A stretch of DNA of 64,000 bases from Wenzhouxiangella sp. XN79A (GTDB taxonomy: Bacteria; Pseudomonadota; Gammaproteobacteria; Xanthomonadales; Wenzhouxiangellaceae): NCBI RefSeq assembly GCF_012272825.1, contig NZ_JAAWWS010000131.1, positions 141,879 through 205,878 of the forward strand, written 5' to 3'. This document shows positions 36,388-44,982 of the stretch, one piece after another. The translations under genes and the position numbers were made by a program. The notes under the pieces were generated by a model, which searched no databases, was not told where the DNA came from, and was given only the letters and a program-made list of their open reading frames with translations. The stretch's first letter is position 1; each line of letters begins with the position of its first letter.

Positions 36388-39180
36388 TCAGGGCAGCGGC
36401 GTCTCGAAACCGTCGGCGAAGATCTCCTCCTGGACCACGATGCAGCTCTGGACCCGGACATCGTCGATGTGCCAGTCGTCGGCGGCCACCGAACTGTCGG
36501 TGCCGATCCGGTAGCGGAACTGCAGGGTCTCGCCCTCGAGCCCGGACAGGTCGACCACGGTCCGGGTCCAGTCCTGTACCCCGCACCAGGCGTCGCGTCC
36601 GGCCAGCGGGTTGCTGAAGCCGTCATCGATCGGACCGGTGTACGGGTTGGTCTCCAGCCGGCTGCCGTCGACCGGCAGCCAGTTCGCGCCGGCGTCGATG
36701 CTGTACTCCAGCACGCCGCCATCGAAGCAGCCGGCACCGCCGTCCTCCATGTCGCGCTTGCTCCAGTACTGCAGCGTCAGCGGCGAAACGCCCGCCGGCA
36801 CCGCGATCGGCGGCGAGACCAGCAGCTGGTCACTGACGGTCGCGATGTCCAGCCCGCGCCACGAAGTGCTCGGGCTGTTGGCGTCGGTGGTGCTCTGTTC
36901 CCAGGTGTCGGTACCGACCAGCGCGCTGGTGGTCCAGCCGTTGAGGCCGCCCTCGATATCGTCCAGGAAATACACCTCCGCGGCGGTACCGGGCGAGCAG
37001 TCGCCGGGCGCCGATGCGGTAGTGAACGAGAACACCGCGCTTGAATCCGCCGTGCCGCACTGGTTGCTCGGCGTGACCCGCCAGAACAGCTGGGTCGAGA
37101 TCGGCAGCGGGGTGGTCGGCTCGAAGCTCGTGCCGCTGACGCTCTGGGACAGGAGAATCGTGCCGAAGCCCGGATCGGTTGCGACTTCGAGCAGGTAGGA
37201 GATGGCCTCGGTCGAGGCCGACCAGCTGAACACCGGTGTGCTGGAAACGTTCAACGCGCCATCGGCAGGCGCCGCCAGGGAGGTTGCCGGCGGTACGATG
37301 CTGGAAATCTCGAGCGGCACGCCGAGGTTCAGCGGGTCTTCGCCGGCGGCCGTGCCTTCGATATCGAGCAGGTAGCTGCCGGCCGTCACGCTGCCGAGGT
37401 TGCCCAGCGTCAGCGTCGAGCTGCCCGGCGGCGTCACCGGGTTGACCGAGAGGTTCGAACTCGCGCCGGCAGGGACGCCGGTGACCGACAGGGTCACGTC
37501 GTTGGTGAAGCCGGCGTCGGCCTCGACATCGATCACCACATCCAGCGTACCGTCGGTGGTGCAGGCGCCGGCCACCGCCGGCGTTGCGGCCAGGCGGAAC
37601 GGCGAGGCGGCGATGCCGTCGATGAACTCGGCCCCCGTATCGAGCGGGTCGAGGTAGTCGCGCACCCGGGTCGTCGGTGTCCCGAGGCCGTCCCAGGCAT
37701 GGGCCAGCTGGCCGTACAGGTCGGACAGGCTGGTGCCGGTCGCGCCGCAGAACGCCGGTCCGCCGCTGAGCACGCCGATGAAGCGCTGCTCGGCGGTGTA
37801 CAGCGGCGAGCCCGACGACCCGGGCTCGGTCACGCCGGGCGGGATGGACGGCGGCTGGGGCTCCGGAATACCGGCGACCACGGGCGGATTCGTGTGCCAG
37901 CGGGCCCGCCAGTGGACATCCTGGGCGCCGGAGATGTCGTCGACGAAGTAATCCTGTTCGACGAAGGTGATGCGCTTTTCGTCGACGCCGGGATGGTGGA
38001 TCGATGCGCACAGGCCGTCGGTCGAGCCGGCCGCGCCCTGGGGGCCGCAGGTCGTCGCATCGCTGGTCGTGCGGCGATCCCAGCCCGCCCAGAACAGGTC
38101 GAAGGCCGGATCGGCCGGGTCATCGAGCTCCAGCAGCGTGACGTCCGAGCAATTACCGGGCGTCGAGCAGCCGCTGAACGGGTTCTCGGTGGCCGCGAGG
38201 AACGAGGCCCCGCTGTTGGTCTGACTCGGGTCCGGCGGGTTGACATCGGTGCCCTCGGGATCACCCGGCGTCCGACAGGTCGGCCACTCGTAGTTCCAGT
38301 AGACGACCAGCGACGGGGCGGTACCGGCGTTCAGGCCGCAGTGGGTGGCGGTCATGAACAGCATCCGGCGGTCATTGGCGGTGTTGTTGACCAGCGAGCC
38401 GGTGCAGGTGTCGGTGCCGCCGACGACCATGGCCCCGACCGAGCGTCTCGGGTCGTTCCAGGGATCGTCGGGCGCCAGGCAGGCCACGTCCATGTTGCAG
38501 GCGCCGGAGCGCGCCCCGCCGCCTGCATCCTTGCTGCTGCAGTCCGAGGACTTGCCTTCGCCGATGCCGAAATCGGCCTGCCGGTAGCCGAGTGCGGCCT
38601 GGCCGAAGGCCCGATAGCCCTGCCCGACCTGCATCAGTTCCAGCGAGACCCGGTCGCGCAGCCGGGTCGGTACGTTGAGTTCGATCACCGCCTCATCGGC
38701 GGCCAGCACCGGCGTCCAGAATTGCCGATGCGCTTCGTTGATCTCCGGCCCGTAGGGACCGAGAACCTGGTAGCGGTCCATCGTGGCGTTCTTCTCGGCC
38801 TCGGCCGAATAGATGTACAGCCGTGCGCCGGGCGGCAGCTGCACGTCGCGGAAGCCGAAGTTCAGCGACACCGCCTGCTCGGCCGAAACGCGGAGTTTCC
38901 AGACCGAAATGCCGTCGACCGGCTCGAACCACTGGCCGTCGAGCAGCGGGCTGCGGCTGATCGCATGCGGCACCGCGAAGCGCGGGGGCTCACCGAGCGC
39001 TTCGTCGAGGTCGTCTTCGAACGCCAGTTGCTCGAGATCGAGGGGCGGGTACTGGATCGACTCCACGGGCTCGGCGCCGCGAGCATCGGGCGCCGACCAG
39101 CTGGCCGGCGGCTGGGCCAGGACCGGGGCTGCAAGCAGCGCACCGAGCAGAAAAACCAGGCAGGAACGGATAGAAGACAC
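36388..39180 (-). CDS. Secreted trypsin-like serine protease with IFADGFE C-terminus (protease 2)
   Basis: A 930-residue paralogue of protease 1: signal peptide (LVFLLGALLAAPVLA), prodomain, Cys-rich trypsin-like domain with the triad in TATHCG, CSDVTLLELD and EPGSSGSP, an Ig-like domain, a fibronectin-like domain and a MAM-like jelly roll (YFLDDIEGGLNGW). It lacks protease 1's two C-terminal modules and ends instead with EEIFADGFETPLP. GTG at 39180 is preferred because GGAG lies five bases upstream; GTG at 39186 overlaps that GGAG. The last 260 codons are almost identical at DNA level to the end of the next gene upstream, suggesting recent duplication or gene conversion. Confidence 0.85.
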   Translation of the reverse strand: MSSIRSCLVFLLGALLAAPVLAQPPASWSAPDARGAEPVESIQYPPLDLEQLAFEDDLDEALGEPPRFAVPHAISRSPLLDGQWFEPVDGISVWKLRVSAEQAVSLNFGFRDVQLPPGARLYIYSAEAEKNATMDRYQVLGPYGPEINEAHRQFWTPVLAADEAVIELNVPTRLRDRVSLELMQVGQGYRAFGQAALGYRQADFGIGEGKSSDCSSKDAGGGARSGACNMDVACLAPDDPWNDPRRSVGAMVVGGTDTCTGSLVNNTANDRRMLFMTATHCGLNAGTAPSLVVYWNYEWPTCRTPGDPEGTDVNPPDPSQTNSGASFLAATENPFSGCSTPGNCSDVTLLELDDPADPAFDLFWAGWDRRTTSDATTCGPQGAAGSTDGLCASIHHPGVDEKRITFVEQDYFVDDISGAQDVHWRARWHTNPPVVAGIPEPQPPSIPPGVTEPGSSGSPLYTAEQRFIGVLSGGPAFCGATGTSLSDLYGQLAHAWDGLGTPTTRVRDYLDPLDTGAEFIDGIAASPFRLAATPAVAGACTTDGTLDVVIDVEADAGFTNDVTLSVTGVPAGASSNLSVNPVTPPGSSTLTLGNLGSVTAGSYLLDIEGTAAGEDPLNLGVPLEISSIVPPATSLAAPADGALNVSSTPVFSWSASTEAISYLLEVATDPGFGTILLSQSVSGTSFEPTTPLPISTQLFWRVTPSNQCGTADSSAVFSFTTASAPGDCSPGTAAEVYFLDDIEGGLNGWTTSALVGTDTWEQSTTDANSPSTSWRGLDIATVSDQLLVSPPIAVPAGVSPLTLQYWSKRDMEDGGAGCFDGGVLEYSIDAGANWLPVDGSRLETNPYTGPIDDGFSNPLAGRDAWCGVQDWTRTVVDLSGLEGETLQFRYRIGTDSSVAADDWHIDDVRVQSCIVVQEEIFADGFETPLP

Positions 39181-39248
39181 GGTCACTCCATGAATCGGAT
39201 GACGCTCGATTATTCTGGAACCGGGACCCGCGCGTCAAATCCCTGTCA

Positions 39249-39276
39249 CGAAATCGCCCCGGAAGGCCGGGGCGAT
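39249..39276 (-). terminator. Rho-independent terminator after the 42-kb secreted gene
   Basis: ATCGCCCCGG and CCGGGGCGAT pair around AAGG and are followed by TTTC on the minus strand, 36 bases past the stop. It is a sister copy of the terminator at 36334-36361, with a compensating change at the stem base (A-T/T-A for A-T/C-G pairs). Confidence 0.8.
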
Positions 39277-39311
39277 CGAAGGTTCGTCCGCGAGCCGTTC
39301 GGGCTCAGGGC

Positions 39312-42269
39312 TCAGGGCACCGGCGTCTCGAAGCCGTCGGCGAAGATTTCCTCCTGGACCACGATGCAGCTCTGGACCCGGACATCGTCGATGTGCCAGT
39401 CGTCGGCGGCCACCGAACTGTCGGTGCCGATCCGATAGCGGAACTGCACGGTCTCGCCGTCGAGCCCGCTCAGGTCGACCACGGTCCGGGTCCAGTCCTG
39501 CACGCCGCACCAGGCATTGCGGCCAGCCAGTGGATTGCTGAAGCCTTCATCGATCGGCCCGGTATAGGGGTTGGTCTCCAGCCGGCTGTTGTCGACCGGA
39601 ACCCAGCTGCCGCCGCCGTCGATCGAATACTCGAGCACGCCGCCGTCGAAGCACGCCGACGGCCCGTTGTCTTCCATGTCGCGCTTGCCGTAGTACTGCA
39701 GGGTCAGCGGGGAGGCGCCGGCCGGCACCGCGATCGGCGGCGAGATCAGCAGCTGGTCGCTGACGGTGGCGATGTCCAGTCCGCGCCAGGAGGTGCTCGG
39801 GCTGTTGGCGTCGGTGGTGCTCTGTTCCCAGGTGTCGGTACCGACCAGCGCGGTGGTGGTCCAGCCGTTGATGCCACCCTCGATGGTATCGAGGAAGTAG
39901 ACCTCCGGCACGCTGCCCGGCGAGCAGTCGCCGGGCGCCGAGATCGTGGTGAACGAGAACACCGTTCCGGCCGGCGCGGCGCCGCACTGGTTGCTCGGCG
40001 TGACCCGCCAGAACAGCTCGGTCGAGGTCGGCAGCGGCGCGGCCGGCTGGAACGAGGTGCCGTTGACCGTTTCGCTGAGCACGAGGGTCGAGAAGCTCGC
40101 ATCGGTGGCGACCTCGAGCAGGTAGTCGGTGGCCTGCGCCGCGGTGTCCCAGCTGAACAGCGGGCTCTCCGACACGTTCAGCGCGCCGTCGGCCGGCGCG
40201 ATCGGGGTGGCCGCCGTGGGCGCGGCATCGGCCACGTTGACCAGGACATCGACCGTCTTCGGATCGGTGCCGGTGGCCGTGCCCTCGATGGTCAGGGTGT
40301 AGTCGCCCGGTGCAACGCTGCCACCGACCTGGATCGATGCCGTCGAGGTGGCCGGCGGATCGGACGGAAGTGCACTGGCCGGCGTGATGCTGCCGGTGAT
40401 TCCGGTGGGCAGCGCCGGATTGAAGGCCAGCGAAACGGTGTTGGTGAAGCCATTGATGCTGCCGATCGACAGCGTGACCGGATCGAGCGGGTCGGTGCTT
40501 TCGGCCACGCAGGCCTGCTGCTCGAGGTTGTCGCCCGACAGCAGGAAGGTCGGCGTGCCGCAGGTGTCGAACCGGAACGAAGCGATCCGGGTCGCCGCGG
40601 TCGGCTGGGTCGCCGCGCTGCCGTAGTTCGAGGTGAACCAGAACGTGCAGCCATCGGCGGGATCGACGCTCATCGACGAGTAGTCGCCCCAGCGCGTCGA
40701 ACTCGTGTGGTTGCCGCTGCCGGCCACGATGGTGGTCTCTGGCTGGTCCAGCGTACCGAGCGGCGCACCGACACTGCGGCCGGAATAGGTCAGGCTCGGG
40801 AAGATGTTGCTGTCGTTGGACAGGTTGAACCCGATCGCGATGTTGCCGGTCTCGTCGATGGCGCTGGCCGCCATCCAGCGGTGGTCGACGCTGCCGCCCG
40901 GAATATCGGGCGCGAAGTCGCCTTCCTGGTGCAGCGTCCAGCTGCCGCCGGCACCGCCGCTGCGACGCAGTTCGAACCAGCGCACGCCGGCCTGGTCGGC
41001 CTCGCTGACATCGGTCGTCAGGTTGCCGACGATCGATTCATGGGTGCCGAAGTTGCGGTACTTGGGCAGGTTCATGATGACTTCGCGCAGCGGGTCCAGC
41101 GTGACCGAGGTGCCGGGCTGCGGAAAACAGGCAAACGCGGTGAAGCCGCACTGATGGGAATCGATTTCGGCGATGTCGATCTCGATCGGGCCGACGATCG
41201 AGGAATTGGCCGGGGTGTCCCAGTCGACGTTGAATTCCCAGATCTGCAGCTGGTCCGCGATCGGATCGTTGCTGCCGGGCGAGTGAGCCTCGTCGTCGAA
41301 ATGGCGAATGAAGATGCCGGGCGAACCGGCCGGCGGCGCGGCCAGGCCGTCATGGTCGACCGGCGGGATCATCGCGAAACCGAACGCCGACGGGTCGGTG
41401 ATCGTGAAACGCTGCTGCGTCGCCGGATCGCCGGCCAGCATGCTGACGCGGTCGAAGGCGTACAGCGCGGACGTGGTCTCGTTGGTGCCGACGTAGTAGG
41501 CGTCGGGCCAGACGCCGTACTTCGGGTAGTCCGGGAAACTCGGCGCGGTGAAGTCGTAGGCGAACCAGCCGCCGCTGATCGGGTCGCTGGTCTGCGCGAC
41601 GTACACGCACATCCGGTTGCCCGAACTGGAAAACTCGGTGAACACCCAGCGCCCGGCCAGCTCGTCGTAGAGCATGATCGGATCGCCGAGTCCACCGTCG
41701 CAGGGCGTCCCCGAGCCGCCGGGAATCAGATCCGCCAGCGTGAACGGCCCGGCCACCACGCTGCCGTCGGTCTTGTCGTGGAAGGTATAGCGGGTTCCGC
41801 CCGGGCCGTTGACGGCCTGGACGAAGTAGTCGGGGCCCACTTCGCCGTTCGGGTCGTGCGGATTGGAGCCGGTGTTCAGGCCTTCGACGTTGACCAGCGG
41901 GGTCTGGAATCCGTCCGCCCCGCGAGTGACGACCGACGCCTGGCGATCGAGCAGTTCGCTGCTGCGGATCGGCGGATTGACCGGCACCGGATCGACGATG
42001 GCCGGCTCGCTGCGGCGGCGGGGAATGACCCGGATCGGGTCACCCGGCTGCCATGGCTCGACGGTCGGCAACGTGCGCAGGTCGACGTCGATCCTGACCG
42101 GCTCGACCGTGGCGACGAAGTCGGCCCCCTGCCGGATCGTCACCCCGTCGGCCCGGGTCCGTTCCTCGGTCTTGGCAAACTCGTAATCGAGCACACGAGC
42201 ATGACCCGCACCGAATGCGAGCAGCAAGGTCGCCGACGCTGCGGCGGCGAATCGTCTGGATCGTTGCAT
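39312..42269 (-). CDS. Large secreted protein sharing the MAM-like/IFADGFE C-terminus
   Basis: A 985-residue exported protein. After a signal peptide (AAAASATLLLAFGAGHA) comes an N-terminal region of about 500 residues with repeated strand-turn units (FVQAVNGPGGTRYTF, PIMLYDELAGRWVFTEF, WPDAYYVGTNETTSALYAFD) that reads like a beta-propeller; no protease triad is visible. Then Ig-like and fibronectin-like domains and a MAM-like jelly roll almost identical to that of protease 2, ending EEIFADGFETPVP. It lies 11 bases after the lipoprotein gene and is likely co-transcribed with it. Function unknown; extracellular binding is plausible. Confidence 0.75.
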   Translation of the reverse strand: MQRSRRFAAAASATLLLAFGAGHARVLDYEFAKTEERTRADGVTIRQGADFVATVEPVRIDVDLRTLPTVEPWQPGDPIRVIPRRRSEPAIVDPVPVNPPIRSSELLDRQASVVTRGADGFQTPLVNVEGLNTGSNPHDPNGEVGPDYFVQAVNGPGGTRYTFHDKTDGSVVAGPFTLADLIPGGSGTPCDGGLGDPIMLYDELAGRWVFTEFSSSGNRMCVYVAQTSDPISGGWFAYDFTAPSFPDYPKYGVWPDAYYVGTNETTSALYAFDRVSMLAGDPATQQRFTITDPSAFGFAMIPPVDHDGLAAPPAGSPGIFIRHFDDEAHSPGSNDPIADQLQIWEFNVDWDTPANSSIVGPIEIDIAEIDSHQCGFTAFACFPQPGTSVTLDPLREVIMNLPKYRNFGTHESIVGNLTTDVSEADQAGVRWFELRRSGGAGGSWTLHQEGDFAPDIPGGSVDHRWMAASAIDETGNIAIGFNLSNDSNIFPSLTYSGRSVGAPLGTLDQPETTIVAGSGNHTSSTRWGDYSSMSVDPADGCTFWFTSNYGSAATQPTAATRIASFRFDTCGTPTFLLSGDNLEQQACVAESTDPLDPVTLSIGSINGFTNTVSLAFNPALPTGITGSITPASALPSDPPATSTASIQVGGSVAPGDYTLTIEGTATGTDPKTVDVLVNVADAAPTAATPIAPADGALNVSESPLFSWDTAAQATDYLLEVATDASFSTLVLSETVNGTSFQPAAPLPTSTELFWRVTPSNQCGAAPAGTVFSFTTISAPGDCSPGSVPEVYFLDTIEGGINGWTTTALVGTDTWEQSTTDANSPSTSWRGLDIATVSDQLLISPPIAVPAGASPLTLQYYGKRDMEDNGPSACFDGGVLEYSIDGGGSWVPVDNSRLETNPYTGPIDEGFSNPLAGRNAWCGVQDWTRTVVDLSGLDGETVQFRYRIGTDSSVAADDWHIDDVRVQSCIVVQEEIFADGFETPVP

Positions 42270-42280
42270 GGTGACTCCCT

Positions 42281-43180
42281 CTACGGATTCATTTCGGCGT
42301 CGGCGGCGGGCATCGCTACGGCCTCGGCCAGGTGGGCTTCATGGACTTCGACGCCCTGCCCGGACGCCAGGTGCACACGGTTGACCGGCCGGTCGGGCCG
42401 CTGGTGGGTTGCGACAAGCCGTCCGGCGTGTTCGACCAGCGGATAGGCCGAATACACCGCGTCGGTGCCCTCGACCTGCAGTTCGAACGCGGCCAGGGTC
42501 GGCAGGAAGGCGACGACGATACCTTGATCGGAGCGAGCGTCGAGACGGCCCCAGCGCGCATACATCGGCCGAACCTGGACCCGGCCGGATTCGCTGCGGA
42601 CCTCGATCGGACCGTCGTTGACGACCTGGACCGACCCGGTCGTTGTGCGCACGCGGAGCGGGTTGGCGGTCTTCCTGGCCTTGACCAGGCCGTCGCGGGC
42701 TTCCAGCGCCAGCGGATGTCCGGCCGGCACATACAGCGCCAGATCGACCCGACCGGTGCGTGACGGCGTGAGACGCGCATCGGCGAATTCCACAACCAAT
42801 TCGGCGACGCCGTCGACGACGCGCTGGCGAAACACCGGCGGTGCCGGCGGTTCGGCCCCGATCCGCTGCACCGCGGCGCGGACGCGGTAACTGCCCGGCC
42901 GTTCGGCCGATCGGACTTCGATGTTGCCCCATCGGTTGACGACGCGGATCGGCTGGCTCTCGTCCAGCTTGTCGCTGTGCAGATCGACGTTTGCGAAGAC
43001 CATCGGCGGGTTCGCGCGGTCGCGATCGAAACCGGCCGGGTCAGCGCTGCTGCGCGAGGCCGGCTCAGGCGTAGAGACGCAGCCGGCCAGCAGAAGGAGT
43101 GCGGAAATCAGAAAGTTCGGGCGACGCGAAGCATTCAAGAGACGACTCGATATCGATAGGATGCGCTTGAATTCTGTCAC
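42281..43180 (-). CDS. Lipoprotein with DUF4097-like beta-helix domain
   Basis: A lipoprotein with lipobox LLLLAGC about residue 34. The mature part is rich in short beta repeats (NRWGNIEVRSAERPGSYRV, VRTTTGSVQVVNDGPIEVRS, GRVQVRP) of the kind seen in DUF4097/head-GIN adhesin-like domains that probably form a right-handed beta-helix. Start is uncertain: GTG at 43180 gives 299 residues, a TTG at 43138 would put the signal peptide closer to the N-terminus. The downstream gap to the large secreted gene is 11 bases. Confidence 0.65.
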   Translation of the reverse strand: MTEFKRILSISSRLLNASRRPNFLISALLLLAGCVSTPEPASRSSADPAGFDRDRANPPMVFANVDLHSDKLDESQPIRVVNRWGNIEVRSAERPGSYRVRAAVQRIGAEPPAPPVFRQRVVDGVAELVVEFADARLTPSRTGRVDLALYVPAGHPLALEARDGLVKARKTANPLRVRTTTGSVQVVNDGPIEVRSESGRVQVRPMYARWGRLDARSDQGIVVAFLPTLAAFELQVEGTDAVYSAYPLVEHAGRLVATHQRPDRPVNRVHLASGQGVEVHEAHLAEAVAMPAADAEMNP

Positions 43181-43216
43181 GCACGCTGCCCGGCTGCAAA
43201 TGGCCGGCTGTCGCCG

Positions 43217-44152
43217 TCAGTCGACGTACAGTGAACTGACCGACTCGCCCTCGGCCATCCGGCGGATCGTTTCGGCCAGCATCTGGGCCACCGACAGCTG
43301 CCGGATCCGGCCGCAGGCCCTGGCTTGTTCCGAGAGCGGAATGGTGTCGGTGACGACGATCTCGTCGATTCGCGAGCCGGTGATGTTGTCGATGGCCGGG
43401 CCGGACAGCACCGGGTGAACGCAATAGGCCACGACCTTCTTCGCGCCCTCGTCCTTCAGCGCGCCGGCCGCCGCGCACAGCGTCCCGGCGGTGTCGATCA
43501 TGTCGTCGACCAGCACGCAGGTCTTGTCGCGGACGTCGCCGATCAGGTTCATTACGGTGGCTTCATTGGCGCGGGGACGGCGCTTGTCGATGATCGCCAG
43601 GTCGGCGTCGAGCCGCTTGGCGATCGCCCGGGCACGGACCACGCCGCCGACGTCCGGCGAGACGACGATCATGTCGTCGTTGCCGTAGTGCTTCCAGATG
43701 TCGGCCAGGGTCAGCGGCGAGGCATAGACATTGTCGACGGGAATGTCGAAGAAGCCCTGGATCTGGTCGGCGTGCAGGTCGACGGTGACCACGCGGTCGG
43801 TGCCGACCACGCCGATCATCTTGGCCGCGACCTTGGCGGTGATCGGCACGCGCGTCGAACGCGGCCGGCGGTCCTGTCGGGCATACCCGAAGTACGGCAC
43901 GATCGCGGTGACCCGGCCGGCCGAGGCGCGCTTGAGCGCGTCGATCATGACCAGCAGCTCCATGAAATTCTCCGCCGCCGGCTGACAGGTGGGCTGGATC
44001 ACGAAGATCTCGCGAGCGCGAACGTTCTCGATGATCTCGACCATCACCTCGCCGTCGCTGAAGCGACCGACGTTCGCCTTGCCCATCGGCACGCCCAGGT
44101 GCCGGGCCACGGCGTGGGCCAGTTCCGGGTTCGCGTTCCCGGTGAAGATCAT
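43217..44152 (-). CDS. prs: Ribose-phosphate pyrophosphokinase
   Basis: Makes PRPP from ribose 5-phosphate and ATP for purine, pyrimidine, His, Trp and NAD synthesis. The 311-residue protein has the class I motifs YARQDRRPR (90-98), DLHADQ (125-130), VVSPDVGG (164-171) and the PRPP loop [10 protein letters not shown] (215-224). The ATG at 44152 gives [12 protein letters not shown], which matches family N-termini; no strong Shine-Dalgarno is visible. The gene lies 51 bases after tRNA-Gln, so tRNA and mRNA may be processed from one transcript. Confidence 0.95.
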   Translation of the reverse strand: MIFTGNANPELAHAVARHLGVPMGKANVGRFSDGEVMVEIIENVRAREIFVIQPTCQPAAENFMELLVMIDALKRASAGRVTAIVPYFGYARQDRRPRSTRVPITAKVAAKMIGVVGTDRVVTVDLHADQIQGFFDIPVDNVYASPLTLADIWKHYGNDDMIVVSPDVGGVVRARAIAKRLDADLAIIDKRRPRANEATVMNLIGDVRDKTCVLVDDMIDTAGTLCAAAGALKDEGAKKVVAYCVHPVLSGPAIDNITGSRIDEIVVTDTIPLSEQARACGRIRQLSVAQMLAETIRRMAEGESVSSLYVD

Positions 44153-44202
44153 CAACGACGGCGTGCTCAACGATCGGCTCCCGCTTCGGATTCTCGAAGG
44201 GA

Positions 44203-44279
44203 TGGCAGGGACGGCAGGACTCGAACCTGCGAATGCGGGGATCAAAACCCCGTGCCTTAACCAGCTTGGCGACGTCCCT
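44203..44279 (-). tRNA. tRNA-Gln (TTG anticodon)
   Basis: A 77-base cloverleaf with encoded CCA. Acceptor stem AGGGACG/CGTCCCT, anticodon stem CGGGG/CCCCG with loop TTTTGAT (anticodon TTG) and T arm GCAGG-TTCGAGT-CCTGC. The first pair is A-T, keeping the weak 1-72 pair expected for GlnRS recognition. It sits between lolB and prs as in many gammaproteobacteria. Confidence 0.95.
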
Positions 44280-44283
44280 GCAG

Positions 44284-44982
44284 TTAGCGTGCTGCTCCGC
44301 TCCGGAGCGGTTCGGACAAGAACCGCGCCGGCGGTGCGAAGTATAGCGGCTCGTCGGACGGGACGCGACCGGAAGCCGGCAGATCGCGACGCTCGAACGA
44401 CCATCCGGTCAGGGCGGCGCGGATGCGATAAGGCGGCAGGCGCGCCTCGATGCGGGCCGGCATCAGCACCGTGTAGCCGGGCGGCACCGAGAAGCGGCGA
44501 AAATCCAGCGACCAGTCATCGACGGCCAGCGCTTCGAGCGTACCGTCGGGCGCGAAGGCCAGCCGAGCACGCTCGGGCGCCGGCATCCCGACCAGCCAAC
44601 GAGTCATCCAGCGCACCGGAATCGGCCAGCCGGTCGCCTCCCGGACCAGCCGATCCGGGTCGGGATCGAGGCGAGGCTCGAGGTCGGTGCCGGTCAGGCG
44701 CGCGCCATCAGGGCCGAATTCGAGCCGCCACTGCTGGCCGCCGGCCAGCGTGCGCAAGTGGACCCGGTGGGTCTGGCCATCGGCGGCCCAGTCGAACGCC
44801 AGGCTGCCGCCGCGCTCTCCGTCGGACAGGCCGAGCCGGCCGCTGACCGACCACTCCGGATGCGCTGCGAGCCAGTCGGCGCGATCGGCCAGCCAGGCGC
44901 CCTGCTCCCGCACCTCGCGGGTGGGACCGCAGCCGGTCAGGGCCAGCCCGGCCAGCGCCATCGCCCATAGCGTCCGGCGCAT
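44284..44982 (-). CDS. lolB: Outer-membrane lipoprotein LolB
   Basis: LolB receives lipoproteins from LolA and inserts them in the outer membrane. The 232-residue precursor has a short signal with lipobox LALTGC (Cys18) followed by an N-terminal WSVSGRLGL strand, the [15 protein letters not shown] segment and the RWMTRWLVG helix seen in the family. The ATG at 44982 overlaps the stop of the TPR lipoprotein gene by one base (TGATG). IspE, which usually follows, is absent; tRNA-Gln starts four bases after the stop. Confidence 0.88.
   Translation of the reverse strand: MRRTLWAMALAGLALTGCGPTREVREQGAWLADRADWLAAHPEWSVSGRLGLSDGERGGSLAFDWAADGQTHRVHLRTLAGGQQWRLEFGPDGARLTGTDLEPRLDPDPDRLVREATGWPIPVRWMTRWLVGMPAPERARLAFAPDGTLEALAVDDWSLDFRRFSVPPGYTVLMPARIEARLPPYRIRAALTGWSFERRDLPASGRVPSDEPLYFAPPARFLSEPLRSGAAR

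Noticed and set aside
39393..42446. A 1017-codon plus-strand open frame across the large secreted gene
   Set aside because: No domain, biased composition; the minus-strand product has a signal peptide, repeats and a terminator.
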